A program made the translations under genes and the position numbers. 64,000 nucleotides of DNA from Henricia sp. BOLD:AAB3569 (taxonomy: Eukaryota > Echinodermata > Asteroidea > Spinulosida > Echinasteridae). Under the pieces are notes generated by a model. It saw only the letters and a program-made list of their open reading frames with translations, made no database searches and was not told the origin of the DNA. Location: NCBI GenBank assembly GCA_037783545.1, contig JBBELK010000481.1, positions 930,001 to 994,000 on the forward strand. Direction: 5' to 3'. Position 1 is the stretch's first letter. Each line of letters begins with the position of its first letter. Of the stretch, positions 1 to 9,482 are shown piece after piece.

Positions 1-71
1 CCAAATGCAGGAGTTCAGGAAGACACTTCAGGCAGAGTGGCGCATCCTGCCTCAGCGGCTCGTATGCGAGG
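1..71 (+). CDS. Possible C-linker exon fragment of the same channel (uncertain)
   Basis: Read from base 2, the window starts with an open frame QMQEFRKTLQAEWRILPQRL followed by VCEA. The pattern of basic and hydrophobic residues with a -LP--L- core resembles the C-linker just after S6 in HCN and CNG channels. Possible donors are gtatgc at 62 (phase 0) or gtacag at 72. The rest of a C-linker (roughly 30-40 residues before EIV in exon 2139-2379) was not found between 72 and 2138, which is mostly MITE sequence. This is therefore a suggestion from position and composition only. Confidence 0.25.
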
Positions 72-346
72 CTGGTACAGTCAGCCTTACTATAGGAGGT
101 GGTTAATACATGTTACTGACCGGTACAATATGTTACAATATATGTCAGTCTCCTTGATCTTACAGTCAGGGTAAGAAAAAAAACATTGTTTTAAGTGCCA
201 CCTCAGAATACAATTGTACCGCAAAATATACTTGAAAATATTCTTGCCGCTTCTCAAAATTTCCAACTGAGCTTTCATAAAACATGTCTTCCGATATTAA
301 CATTGGTAATTCTCTGAAAAAGGCAAAATCAGCACGAGCACCAATA

Positions 347-525
347 CAGTAAATTCTCGTTATAACGCCCCTTGATAAAGCTCTTCCTGATATAAAGCTC
401 CCTTTTCTAAGTCCTGGCCGTTATTATGTTCATTGTACATGCATTATTTATAGCGCTCTCTTGATACATGTAAAAAGGTCCGATTAGTTCGGTCCCTTGA
501 AGAGCGATATAATGAGAGTTTACTG
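347..525. mobile_element. Pogo/Tigger-like MITE with TA target sites
   Basis: Terminal inverted repeats CAGTAAATTCTCGTTATA and TATAATGAGAGTTTACTG are flanked by TA on both sides (345-346, 526-527). The 179-bp interior has no coding capacity. CAGT-AA-CTC-TATA ends are typical of pogo/Tigger elements in the Tc1/mariner superfamily. Degenerate relatives occur at 672-740, about 1400-1495 and about 56410-56722. Confidence 0.7.
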
Positions 526-671
526 TATTACATTTTGGACAACTAAGCATCACACTGCTTTACACTTCTGCATAAAAACACACACATATTCGATAACCAC
601 ATTTTAAACTAAAAGTTACTCGCATAAAATGTGCTTCAGACTGGCATAACCTGCTGTAATACAAAAGTTGA

Positions 672-740
672 TATAGCAAACTCTCACTATAGCGCTCTGC
701 AAAGGACCGGACCTTTATATCCAGAGAGCGCTATAACCAA
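672..740. mobile_element. Fragment of a Tigger-like MITE
   Basis: CAAACTCTCACTATAGCGCT resembles the end of the 347-525 element. It is followed by a partial fold-back in which ATAGCGCTCTG pairs with CAGAGAGCGCTAT near 730. No second terminus is visible. Confidence 0.4.
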
Positions 741-787
741 TGCATACACAATGAATTGAATAACAACCGGGACTTAGAAACAGAACT

Positions 788-1255
788 TTAAAGGCAGTAT
801 ACATGATTGGTATCTCGAAAATCAGAAATGTTCACAGAGTTACGCCTTACTTCGACAATATAAACATGATGACCGTACAAAACTTCACCTGAAATGGTTT
901 TGTCTGAAGTGCTATAGTCTTTGAGAAATTATAGTAAAACAATTATTTTTCGTCTCACGAGACGAAAATTCAATTCGCCCCAAAACCAAGTGCCATTTCG
1001 GCCCTAAACCACTTCGCCCGAGTGCCATTTCGCCCCAATACACTTCGTCCAAACACTATATAGCCCAAATGCTACTTCGCCCCAAAACTACTTCGTGCAC
1101 AGGCCGTGGTTCAGGGCGAAGTGGCTTTTTTTCCCCACTGTTTTCTCAAAAGTTAGACGAAGTACGGAGCTGGTTTTTGCTCAGGTTGGTTTTAATCATG
1201 CATATCTTCAATCACACAGGGGGATAACATTATTTGTAACTGTTTTGGCTAAAAT
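788..1255 (+). mobile_element. Family H repeat, copy 1 (TTCGCCC-rich element)
   Basis: Begins TTAAAGGCAGTATACATG. Between 960 and 1125 it has a degenerate tandem motif around TTCGCCC and CCACTTCG. A second copy in inverse orientation lies at 10550-11066 and shares the ends, the TCACACAGG segment and the motif block. No coding potential. The right terminus of this copy seems lost at about 1255. Confidence 0.6.
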
Positions 1256-1645
1256 AAACTTTTCGTAAGTAAACAGCAAACTTATTGCTCAAACAACTCA
1301 CCAAATGTCAAAAAGTGCTACAGCACTCAGCAGGTGGGTATTCCTACCGAAGTACTGACCGAGCCCAACGTTGCTTAACTGCGGTGATCAGACGGGAACA
1401 GGTGTATTCATTGGTATTACCAATTATGTATACCATCTTTAAATCAGGAAGAGCTTTATATCGGGGACGTTATAACCAAAGTTTATTGTACTAAGGCTGT
1501 ATCCGAATTAATTGGCTACATCTTGACATTAAACACAAGTCTATTGATCCTTTGCACCGGCGACCATGTTAGGGGCAGGTTTTCTAAATGATGTGACAAT
1601 GGAGCCACAAATCCCCCTGCTCATGCACGACGCACTCTGACAATA

Positions 1646-1885
1646 GGGACCATTAGAAATGGTACGCGCACGGGAAACGTGTGCGGCTTGCAAAATCTGG
1701 GTTGTTATATCACAATTTTGCGTGGCTGTTCAAGAAATGTGCGGATGTGTACATGGTTATATTGATGTAAAAAGTCACATTACCTATGCTGTGCAGACAA
1801 AATAACCGCGCAAACTGTTGGTACAACCATCCAGTTTTTCCCAGCCGCATACGTTTCCCGTACGCGTACCATTTCTAATGGTCCC
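1646..1885. mobile_element. TIR-MITE with GGGACC ends
   Basis: Long inverted repeats start GGGACCATTAGAAATGGTAC and end GTACCATTTCTAATGGTCCC, flanked by TA on both sides. The arms extend about 45 bp (CACGGGAAACGTGTGCGGCT against AGCCGCATACGTTTCCCGTA). The interior is non-coding. Confidence 0.8.
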
Positions 1886-1959
1886 TAATGTCATTGCTAC
1901 CTAAACGTGTAGCCGTGTACCATTGACTCGTGTCGATTTTGAAGACGTAGTCTAATATA

Positions 1960-2100
1960 CCGATCCAGAAGTCTTTAAGCCCCGCCCCCAAAATGTCCAC
2001 CAACCAATAATTTTTAAGGACAATGGCGATTCACGTGATAATTGATAATTGTGCGCGCTACGAATTTGCGTTTCTACGTGGGTGGGGCTTACTGGATCGG
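1960..2100. mobile_element. Short TIR element abutting a splice acceptor
   Basis: CCGATCCAG at 1960 and CTGGATCGG ending at 2100 are inverted, followed inward by AAGCCCCGCCC and GGGTGGGGCTT. The left arm carries a few extra bases. The right end is 38 bp upstream of the exon at 2139, so the element supplies the sequence just 5' of the pyrimidine tract and possibly the branch region. Confidence 0.5.
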
Positions 2101-2138
2101 CCTATTCTTCCTATTCCTATTCTTACTTGGCTCCTTAG

Positions 2139-2379
2139 GAAATCGTGCAACATTACCTCCGTTCTTTGGTAAAGAAGGCCGAATTTCTCAGCAAAGGCAG
2201 TCCCGACTTCGTTCTGGAGATCATACAGAAGCTCCACTTTGAGGTATATTTAACCGGTGACGTCATCATTAGGGCAGGGAGCCTCGGCAGCGACATGTAC
2301 TTCATCGAGCACGGCACAGTAGAGATCCGATTGGACGATCGAGTCATTGGTACCCTGCAGGACGGAGACCACTTCGGAG
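2139..2379 (+). CDS. HCN-like channel, exon for the start of the cyclic-nucleotide-binding domain
   Basis: Internal exon, phase 0 at its start and phase 1 at its end. The acceptor is a pyrimidine run ending in ctccttag; the donor is gtatga at 2380. The 80 codons begin EIVQHYLRSLV and include FEVYLTGDVIIRAG and MYFIEHGTVEI, ending at the FG of the FGE motif. This order (A' helix, A helix, beta roll) is that of the CNBD of HCN and CNG channels. EIV, GD-IIR-G and MYFI-HG are closest to HCN as I know the family. The final G is the first base of the FGE glutamate codon, completed by exon 3244-3339. The domain sits in the cytosol below the pore and couples cAMP or cGMP binding to opening. Transmembrane exons are not in the window. 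A MITE ends at 2100, 38 bp before the exon, and another begins at about 2427. Confidence 0.9.
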
Positions 2380-2426
2380 GTATGACATGTCTATTAATGC
2401 ATTGTAAAACGGCCAACGATGTTTGA

Positions 2427-2780
2427 AGTGTGACGTCAGTTCCCATCGTGTGGTTCTAAACATTCAATTGCCGGTTAAAAGGTTTCTTGCAAAAGCATGG
2501 CGCAACGCTTGAACGACATTTGTTTACAACCATAGCGTTGACAACTGACGTGTGCACTTGGGTTCTGCATTACAGTACCGAGTTAACGTTTGCAAATGAA
2601 AGGATGTTTCACATACAATATACTTAAAAGTAAAAATTTCACCCTTTGAGTGTTGCCAGGATAATTACTGGGTCTACACTAAAACCAGTGGACGGTTTCC
2701 CTGCGCTTTACAAATTGACGTTTCAGATTACCAGCGAATGTTCAGAACCAATTACCATGACAACTGATGTCACACTTTCG
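2427..2780. mobile_element. Family K MITE in channel intron 1
   Basis: Starts near AGTGTGACGTCAGTT and ends near AACTGATGTCACACTT, forming inverted ends. The right half (ACTGGGTCTACACT, CTGCGCTTTAC, GATTACCAGCGAA) recurs at 39675-39800 and, reversed, at 11857-11990. A short end-like piece (GTGTGACGCCAGTTGCC) lies at about 4768. Non-coding. Confidence 0.6.
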
Positions 2781-3084
2781 TAGTCTATATGGTTTTGCGC
2801 TCACACTCTTGGATGCTAAATATCATAAGAGATCGTTACACATATTTGCTTAAAAATATCTAAATTATGATATGTTTAATATATTATTAAACATGCTTAA
2901 ACATTTTGCCAGGAGTTGCGCGTTGATACGAGTTGTTACGAGTTGTTACGAGTTGTGCCCGAGTTACACGAACCATCCATACTTGTCCCACGAGTTTTTC
3001 CGAGTTTTCCGAATCCATTGTTAACTCGTGAAGCTCCTTCCGCTCGCGCCCGAGATTTTTCCGTGTGCGAGATAGCCCTTACTC

Positions 3085-3172
3085 CTGGGTGGAGAGAGAC
3101 AACTTATGGCAAAGTGCCTTGCCCAAGGGCACACGCACAATGGTCGCGGCCGGGAACGGTTGGTTGATAATT
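3085..3172. mobile_element. SINE/L2-tail-like fragment
   Basis: CCTGGGTGGAGAGAGACAAC followed by AAAGTGCCTTGCCCAAGGGC resembles the conserved 3' region of MIR/L2-type elements, as known from many animals. A second copy lies at 34675-34785, there followed by ATTCGAACCC. It sits in channel intron 1, about 70 bp upstream of exon 3244-3339. Confidence 0.5.
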
Positions 3173-3243
3173 CCAAGGCCACAACTGAGGTACCTTATGT
3201 GTATTTCGTCCTGGAAAACTGTTATTTTCTTTCATTCCAACAG

Positions 3244-3339
3244 AGATCTCACTGTTAATTGACCAGCGACGCGTTGCCTCCGTCCACGCCACCTCGACCT
3301 GTGACCTTTACAATCTCTCTAAGGCAGACTTTAACGATG
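3244..3339 (+). CDS. HCN-like channel, phosphate-binding cassette exon
   Basis: A 96-bp internal exon, phase 1 to phase 1. The acceptor is ttcattccaacag, the donor gtaaatg at 3340. Joined to the last G of exon 2139-2379 it reads EISLLIDQRRVASV and continues CDLYNLSKADFND. This is the phosphate-binding cassette followed by the last beta strands and the B helix. FGEI-LL-RR-AS has exactly the HCN spacing; CNGA-type channels, from memory, have extra residues between LL and RR. The Arg that contacts the cyclic phosphate is the second of the RR pair, 3270-3272. The next position is Val (3273-3275), where HCN and CNGA proteins usually have Thr. The exon is far too short to find by ORF length; the phase fit on both sides and the motif make it secure. 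Confidence 0.92.
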
Positions 3340-3638
3340 GTAAATGTTTGTAGTTTATTGAAATTGAAACAAATATCATTAAGGCCAGGGCTATAGAGAT
3401 CTTCCCCGTCCCAAAAAAAAAAATTCATTACTGCTGTTCGTACCCTCCGACGTGCACCACACACAAAATTAAATAGAGACTCAAATGGGAGACTCCTGAA
3501 TGCAGGTCCGCATCATCCCGCTGCACCTTGAGGCTATTTCTATGTCAGGCCACTGGTTGCAAATGGCTGTTTACATTCTTGCCAAAAGTAGGATGATTGA
3601 TAGCTTATATTAGACAGGGTGGCAAAGGCTTACATGTA

Positions 3639-4204
3639 CAGTACCCATCAACACTTTGAAAACACCTTGAAAGTTTCAGGTCTTTGAGAAAATGTTAGTT
3701 TTGTTTATGTTAATTTTGTGAAAGCAAATGTAGGTGTATTCTAACAAAAAGCAATATATACATGTTAAATTTAGTGCCATCTTCGGCTTCAGCAGTGCGC
3801 TTCATCAACAAATTGGAGAGCATGCAAAAAGAAACGGCTAAACTTGATGTTCATCAAAAAATTCCCTCTTAGCAAATAGCAGCTACGACAGCTATACACA
3901 CAATCTCTGCATCCTGATTGTCAGTTTCTCCAAAACATTCAGTGGAAATACGCCTCTTTTAAGACTCTCCAGAGGTTTTCTTGGCTGGTTGGGCATTTCT
4001 TTCTGACCTTACGATCCAACTCCTCCCAGAGCAGCTCAATGGGATTGAGATCAGGTGACTGGGCAGGCCATTCCATGACGGACAGCACTCCTTTCTCTCC
4101 AGATCTTGCTTTAATAGCTTGGTTTATTATGAATAAACAAAATAATACTTCCTTCTAAAAAACCTAAAACTTTCAAGGTGTTTCCAAAGTGTTGATGGGT
4201 AGTG
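3639..4204 (-). mobile_element. Truncated Tc1-like transposon in channel intron 2
   Basis: Ends CAGTACCCATCAACACTTTG and CAAAGTGTTGATGGGTAGTG are inverted, extend over about 40 bp and are flanked by TA (3637-3638, 4205-4206). The interior keeps only the 3' part of a Tc1 transposase gene on the - strand (3939-4079). The element is 566 bp, against about 1.6 kb for an intact Tc1, so it is internally deleted and non-autonomous. Confidence 0.85.
3939..4079 (-). pseudogene. Tc1 transposase, C-terminal remnant
   Basis: The - strand reads VMEWPAQSPDLNPIELLWEE and continues DRKVRKKCPTSQENLWRVLK to a stop at 3939-3941. WPAQSPDLNPIE-LW is the hallmark around the last catalytic acidic residue of Tc1-family DDE transposases. 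The N-terminal DNA-binding part and the first catalytic acidic residues are absent, so no active enzyme can be made. The frame is still open over 46 codons, suggesting a fairly recent loss. Confidence 0.9.
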
Positions 4205-4568
4205 TAGCTTTATACACAAATGAATGGGGCTTGGCTAGAGGCCCAAATTTCCCAGGGTCAGCCTGACTGGTGAATGAAGTCAACATTATACAAGCTCCAA
4301 CGGGGTTAGATTGAGGATTACAAGTAGTTTGAGCAGAATTGGCAATGTGTTTCAGTAATTTAAAAAAACTAAAATGTGCCTTCCGAAAAAGCATCCCATG
4401 ATATCTAGGGCTTGGGTATATAAGGCCCAATAGACCCAATGAGTTGTATTTCTTTTGGCTCTCTGCATCCAGAACAACATAGTAACTTTGGGCATGGACG
4501 CCAAAATTTCAACCACGAATTCAAAGCTGAATCAGATTGTAAAAACGTATAATAAAAATGAAAATGTT

Positions 4569-4612
4569 GATTTGTTTTGTTTTGTTTGTTTTGTTTGTTT
4601 TGTTTGTTTGTT
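4569..4612 (+). repeat. TTTG/TTTTG microsatellite acting as pyrimidine tract
   Basis: A run of TTTTG and TTTG units ends directly in the ttag acceptor of exon 4615-4729. No other pyrimidine tract is available for that exon. Confidence 0.85.
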
Positions 4613-4614
4613 AG

Positions 4615-4729
4615 CTTTGGAGGAACATCCTGAGATGCGCAACATTATGGCTGAGATAGCGAAGGAACGACTGCGAAAAATCGGGTCCAACACAACGGAG
4701 AGGCGAACCAGCGAAACGGTCTTTGACAG
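4615..4729 (+). CDS. HCN-like channel, C-helix exon
   Basis: Begins in phase 1 after gtttgttag and reads ALEEHPEMRNIMAEIAKERL, then RKIGSN and a hydrophilic tail ETVFD. The first part corresponds to the C helix of the CNBD, which closes over bound nucleotide (HCN proteins have a similar LEEYP...RL-RIG stretch). A good donor, gacag|gtatat, at 4730 would leave phase 2. Read on without splicing, a stop comes at 4737-4739, giving two more codons, so this could instead be a terminal exon. The upstream intron contains a Tc1 relic, and the pyrimidine tract of its acceptor is a TTTG/TTTTG microsatellite. No later exon was recognised; C-terminal tails of these channels are poorly conserved. Confidence 0.85.
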
Positions 4730-4825
4730 GTATATATAGACAAAGTCGATAATAGTGAACGTAATAGTGTGACGCCAGTTGCCAGGGCAATTGGGGAAAA
4801 AAACTACTCGAACGAAAAGAAGTTC

Positions 4826-5140
4826 AAACGGCCATACTTCCTCTCGTTTGACGGGATCTTGCAACGAATCATGCGATCCACCGAAACATGCAATTTTGAT
4901 AAAACTAAACTTGGTCAGCCCAAAGCATAGTTTTGATGCAAGATCGAATTGTTCGTTGCAACACGTAAACTAGTGCAGGTATAAACGGCCATACTTCCTC
5001 TCGTTTGACGGGATGTTGAAACGAATCATGCGATCCACCGAAACATGCAATTTTGATAAAACTCAACTTGGTCAGCCCAAAGCATAGTTTTGATGCAAGA
5101 TCGAATGGTTCATTGCAACACGTAAACTAGTGCAGGTATA
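4826..5140 (+). repeat. 157-bp tandem duplication
   Basis: Two adjacent copies start at CGGCCATACTTCCTCTCGTT (4829 and 4986) and end at AACACGTAAACTAGTGCAGG. They differ at only a few bases, so the duplication is recent. No coding function seen. Confidence 0.85.
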
Positions 5141-5149
5141 TGCTGCCAC

Positions 5150-6171
5150 ATATGAGACCGAGTGATACCCCCTACTGCCCCTATACGTCAACACACTCTT
5201 CCCTTTTGTTAATGTACGACTGCCCCCTAAAACCTGAAAGGAAATTCCTTGGATGTTTTACACACAATAGTAGCCTTGATCAAGGCGTTGGGCTTGTCTT
5301 CTAGACGACCCGCTGAAGATAAAACTGAACAAAGCGCTTACAAGCTACGGAATCTGTTACACGTATTGGCTCACAACGCGCCGCGCTACGACTATACACA
5401 CATGCACGTACATGTATCGGTACGGTCATAAACCCAACGCCTTGATGGTTCTGCATTCAGCCAGCGAAACTCATTACAGTAATAGGGAAACCACCCCAGC
5501 GTGAGCTGAAATTTCATTGGTCGACGCACGGAAGGTTATGTTTGAAAAACGCTATGATCTGCGATCCCCAGTTTGTTCATCCGAGGCAGTATTAAGAGCT
5601 CCCACAAATCATTCAGGAAAGCTGTCATATAACGACCGTTGTCTCCCAGAATTGTAATCAAATACGTAAACAGACAAGCACAATAAATGCTACGAACCCG
5701 AGAATATTTGTTGTTTTCGTCCATCGATCATGCCACGGTTCTCGTAACATGAGGACGCCATGACATGCATAATGCATGCTCGCGTCATTACGTGCTACTC
5801 ATTTAAGCTCTTGATTGGCTCAAGACAAATGTTAAATATTCATACCTTGCATACCCGCATATCCAAAGCCAGCCCATTTCCGGCCAAAACTGGCCGAAAA
5901 GATAAAGAAAAACATTAAACCCGGAAGTGCAGACTCGACAAGGCTGTCTTTCGAGCTAGGCCAGGCCGTACGCAGTATGTACGCAGCCAGTGTGTTGCCG
6001 TACGGGTTTACTACGGAAATCGTTATCTCACAGTGGCTCGTTTTGTGTGCAGTTTGCATGCGCTAAACCCAATATTCTCTCGTACAGCAACAAAACCTGG
6101 AGACAGCCTTGGACAAGGCTAACACAATAGGGGAACAATGGAAGGGGGCGGGGAGTCACTCGGTCTCATAT
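5150..6171. mobile_element. Family J element, about 1 kb, with inverted ends
   Basis: ATATGAGACCGAGTGATACC at the left is matched by GTCACTCGGTCTCATAT at the right. The next bases (CCCCTATACGTCAACACACTC) relate it to the short family J MITEs at 25126-25275 and 60107-60266. The interior has no recognisable transposase. Confidence 0.55.
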
Positions 6172-6724
6172 ATTGCACCAAATAATGCAGGGATCGCGAA
6201 CTCCAACAGTAAATTGGGCTAAACAAATTGTGTAAAACGTCAATGTGTTATTATCAAAATTGGGGGAAGCCTATGGTGTTTTGTTATCATTGTTATCGAC
6301 ACTTTTAGTCGGGTTTTTCTTATCAACTCTTGCAGTACAATTTTGGGTAGGCCTAACTGCGAATGATGTATTGGAGCTTTAATGAAGATGCAACGATGTT
6401 ATAATTTATTCACAATCATAATAAATTCTTTTCCGTTTTTTTGTTTTATCTCTGCCACTCTTTGCTGCCCGTGCATTCGCTCCAGCAATTCAACGCAACA
6501 TACCAGGGTCACCTTCGAAAGCCCCAGGGAATGAGTTATCGGGTTTCACAACCTTTTTCAGCAAGGGGAGGCTCGGGTGCCGTCAGTTTGTTTACATGAA
6601 TAGAAAATTTGGAAACCTGAGACAAGCCAAATTGTAACCCAATATTTTTTTCGAGAAGGCAATTACGTTTGTGCGATATTTATTAAACATGCCGCCATTT
6701 TCAAAGTACATGTTGTAAAATCTC

Positions 6725-7067
6725 TTAAAGGAGCGTGTCCAGATCACATTTTTTACCCCGGCCCATTCCCCCATTATTTCCCATGGGTGTTGCGATTTTG
6801 ATACCGTATCATTTGTCTCATATTTGTCATTATATTTTTCGTATTATCATACTGAAATTTCACGCTCTCAATCCTTTTGAAGGATATCGTAAAAAAACAC
6901 TGATGTTTTGTAAACTAATTTATATGGTTCCAAAAAGCAGTGCAGTGATTACACCTTTTTTGCTTCTACATCCAAATTGGAGATTGCAAATTTGGGGAGG
7001 TATTTTATGGGATTGTTAGGTTAGAACAAAATCAATTTTCTGGGAAAATCTGGACAAGCTCCTTTAT
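6725..7067. mobile_element. Family F MITE (TTAA sites), copy 1
   Basis: TTAAAGGAGCGTGTCCAGAT at the left and ATCTGGACAAGCTCCTTTAT at the right. In other copies both sides are TTAA, the target-site signature of piggyBac-type elements. The interior (CACGCTCTCAATCC, CCAAATTGGAGATTGCAAAT, GGTTAGAAC) is shared by all copies and non-coding. Other copies: 11062-11339, 14918-15175, 17499-18520, 26306-26980, 46060-46416 and about 50658-50915. Confidence 0.75.
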
Positions 7068-7684
7068 AGCAAACAAAAGAAGATTATTTTAGTGGCTTAG
7101 GGCCTATACATTACAATTATAATAATTACACAAATATTTGTTAATGAAATTCTAAAATATTCCTAAATATTGCATCATACACTTAAACAAGCAACCGTGA
7201 GTGCTTGCTAAGAACACAAAAGCTCGGTTGACAGCCACGTTAAATTAAAAATGCTTTCATACTGCAAAAGCCCACGGCTGAATATTATCTGTGACGGCTG
7301 TTAATATGCATTTGAACAAACTCTTGCGTCAGGCAAATTTGTAATACTGCAATTAATCTCCGTATACAAAGGCCCTCTATAATTTAGCGCGCCTTTCATG
7401 GCATTGTTTAAACACAAAAGCGCCATCAATTTCTATATTATCGCCCTGTCGTTTTTATAGATTCAACGGCATTATAACTGTTCGCTAAGCGTCCCGACCA
7501 ATGTTTGCAATTTTGTGTGTGTGTTTGTATTAATATATTTTGTTTATATTAACGTTTTTATTTCAAACAATACTGATGTGAGGCACAAATCTCTCCCCAT
7601 GTCCATTGTTGCATTCACAAAATGGAAGAGTTTGTTGACTGCAAATATGGCAAACGGAGAAAAAGATGGGGCCATGGCTTTCCC
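7068..7684. other. AT-rich stretch, nothing recognised
   Basis: No exon-like frame, RNA gene or clear repeat was seen here. The last 80 bases (GGAGAAAAAGATGGGGCCAT) resemble 9990-10020 and probably begin the duplicated block described next. Confidence 0.4.
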
Positions 7685-8096
7685 CATAGAACTTTCATTG
7701 TTTTTGTTTTTTTTGGTTGTTAATAATTTGTTTTTTTTCTTTTCAAGAAAACTGTATAAAGTGCTGTTCCCAGGCGCGGATCCAGAGGGGGGGGGTTTTG
7801 GGGGTCAAACCCCCCCCCCCCCCCCCCGTTCCGACACCACAAAATATAATGTAATGCATTTTTTTGCGTGTCCGTCTGTCCGAAACAAGCAGACATAAAA
7901 ATCTGATGGGCAAAACCCCTCCCTGGTGGCAAAACCCCCTCCTGGAAAAATTTCTGGATCCGCCCCTGGTTCCTCTGGTGTAAAGTACGATGGTGTGATT
8001 GTAATATATACCAGATTGAAATATAAACCAAATTGAAATTGAAATCTGGGGGTGAAGAGGGCGAGGGCACCAGCCCAGCCCCCGCCCTCCCACACG
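7685..8096 (+). repeat. Duplicated block A, copy 1
   Basis: Begins TAGAACTTTCATTGTTTTTG and ends in CCCCGCCCTCCCAC. Copy 2 is 8380-8702, nearly identical except for an 84-bp deletion inside the embedded MITE. A diverged relative at 9990-10130 shares TAGTACGATGGTGTGATTGT but lacks the MITE. The long open frames on the - strand here are by-products of this repeat. Confidence 0.8.
7771..7968. mobile_element. Family G MITE, copy 1, with GTTCC target duplication
   Basis: Ends CAGGCGCGGATCCAGA and TCTGGATCCGCCCCTG are inverted, and GTTCC flanks both sides (7766-7770, 7969-7973). The interior has a run of G, then TTTT, G5, and about 18 C, able to fold into a strong hairpin. Copy 2 is 8464-8577; a lone left end lies at 26981-26997. 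Confidence 0.8.
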
Positions 8097-8379
8097 CGAA
8101 TAAGTAAACGCAAACACGGTGTAGCTAAATAAACGTGTTGAAATTCTGGCAGCCATCTTGATGACGTCATTTCAGCATGTTCCCTAAATGAAAATTGTGG
8201 TTAATTTTGAGTCCCATACCGATACTTTAAAAAGAGGGGGAAAAAAATATTAAAATTAGCTTCAAGTACGCCAGTTTCCAGTTGACCCCCAAAAACACCC
8301 TCAATCCGCTCACCCATATAAGGGAGCACCGCATTAAATCGGGCTACATTGAAAACAATTATAAATGCCAAAAATAACA
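8097..8379 (+). repeat. Duplicated block B, copy 1
   Basis: CGCGAATAAGTAAACGCAAA to AATGCCAAAAATAACA. It recurs almost unchanged at 9483-9769, with a one-base indel in a T/A run. Together with blocks A the order is A, B, A', unique, B', implying at least two local duplication steps. Confidence 0.85.
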
Positions 8380-8702
8380 TAGAACTTTCATTGTTTTTGT
8401 TTTTTTTGGTTGTTAATAATTTGTTTTTTTTCTTTTCAAGAAAACTGTATAAAGTGCTGTTCCCAGGCGCGGATCCAGAGCCGTCTGTCCGAAACAAGCA
8501 GACATAAAAATCTGATGGGCAAAACCCCTCCCTGGTGGCAAAACCCCCTCCTGGAAAAATTTCTGGATCCGCCCCTGGTTCCTCTGGTGTAAAGTACGAT
8601 GGTGTGATTGTAATATATACCAGATTGAAATATAAACCAAATTGAAATTGAAATCTGGGGGTGAAAAGGGCGAGGGCACCAGCCCAGCCCCCGCCCTCCC
8701 AC
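8380..8702 (+). repeat. Duplicated block A, copy 2
   Basis: Second copy of 7685-8096. Its MITE runs 8464-8577 with the same GTTCC flanks, but lacks the bases equivalent to 7788-7871, exactly the hairpin-forming G/C run and the adjacent AT segment. Confidence 0.8.
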
Positions 8703-9482
8703 ATGCCGCCCTCCCACAGAAACGTCCAGCCCCGCCAGTCGCAGTCGCACCCGCACCCGCACCCCCACCCACCAATAATGTGGTCCTTTACCCTTTTTTT
8801 GCACCATAGCACTAAGCCAAAATGGCCGCGTCCATATCAGCACAACATGTGTTTAAAATTGTCGCGTCGATTATGTGGACCTCGACGTGATGACGTAATT
8901 TTGAGGTTTTGCGCATGCATTAAGTCGTCTCTCTCGTCCACTGTGCATTTTTTCAGCAGGCTAGTTCTGTTCTTATTCCCGCGGGCGGAGAGCTTAATAT
9001 GGTCGATAACACAAAACCTTAAACGCGGCAAGATTTTACATTAAAAACAATGATTCAACCTGTTTGATCACGCTGATAACAGTTCCTGACATTTGCCAGA
9101 GGGCTTTTGCCAGAAGTAATGGCGAACCAGCAACATCATGAACGCGGCAATGTGTCTGGAGGCGCGGAATCACGACGCCGACCACATGACAACGCGGATA
9201 CATCATGGTCTTTTCTCCATTAACGCTAACTACAAAATGCGGAAAATATTTTGCACTAGTAATCAAAAGAGTTGGTTTTCTTCCCCTAAAAGGTAATTGG
9301 CGACGCGACGAGCAAAGGTTAATTCCGAAAATGAGCCTAATGTCAGATATGGAAGCCTGATGGCATTTATGTTTCTGTAAGCTTTCAAGGACGTCCAACA
9401 AGCCAAGCCAATTTGACCATCTCTCAGTACTGTAACTTATGCCTCCAAAGACAGATGGAAGCCACACTAAAGGAGTTCCAAA
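8703..9482. other. Unique spacer between duplicated blocks
   Basis: Opens with a C-rich stretch (CGCACCCGCACCCGCACCCC, about 8745-8775). A 143-codon open frame on the - strand (9467-9036) has no motif I recognise, no clear splice context and sits between repeats; I do not call it a gene. Confidence 0.4.

Noticed and set aside
8201-8812. 203-codon open frame on the - strand, the longest in the window
   Set aside because: It spans duplicated blocks A and B and a MITE; the same peptides recur in other frames of the repeats and no domain is visible.
9036-9467. 143-codon - strand frame between duplicated blocks
   Set aside because: No motif, no splice context, and flanked on both sides by repeats.
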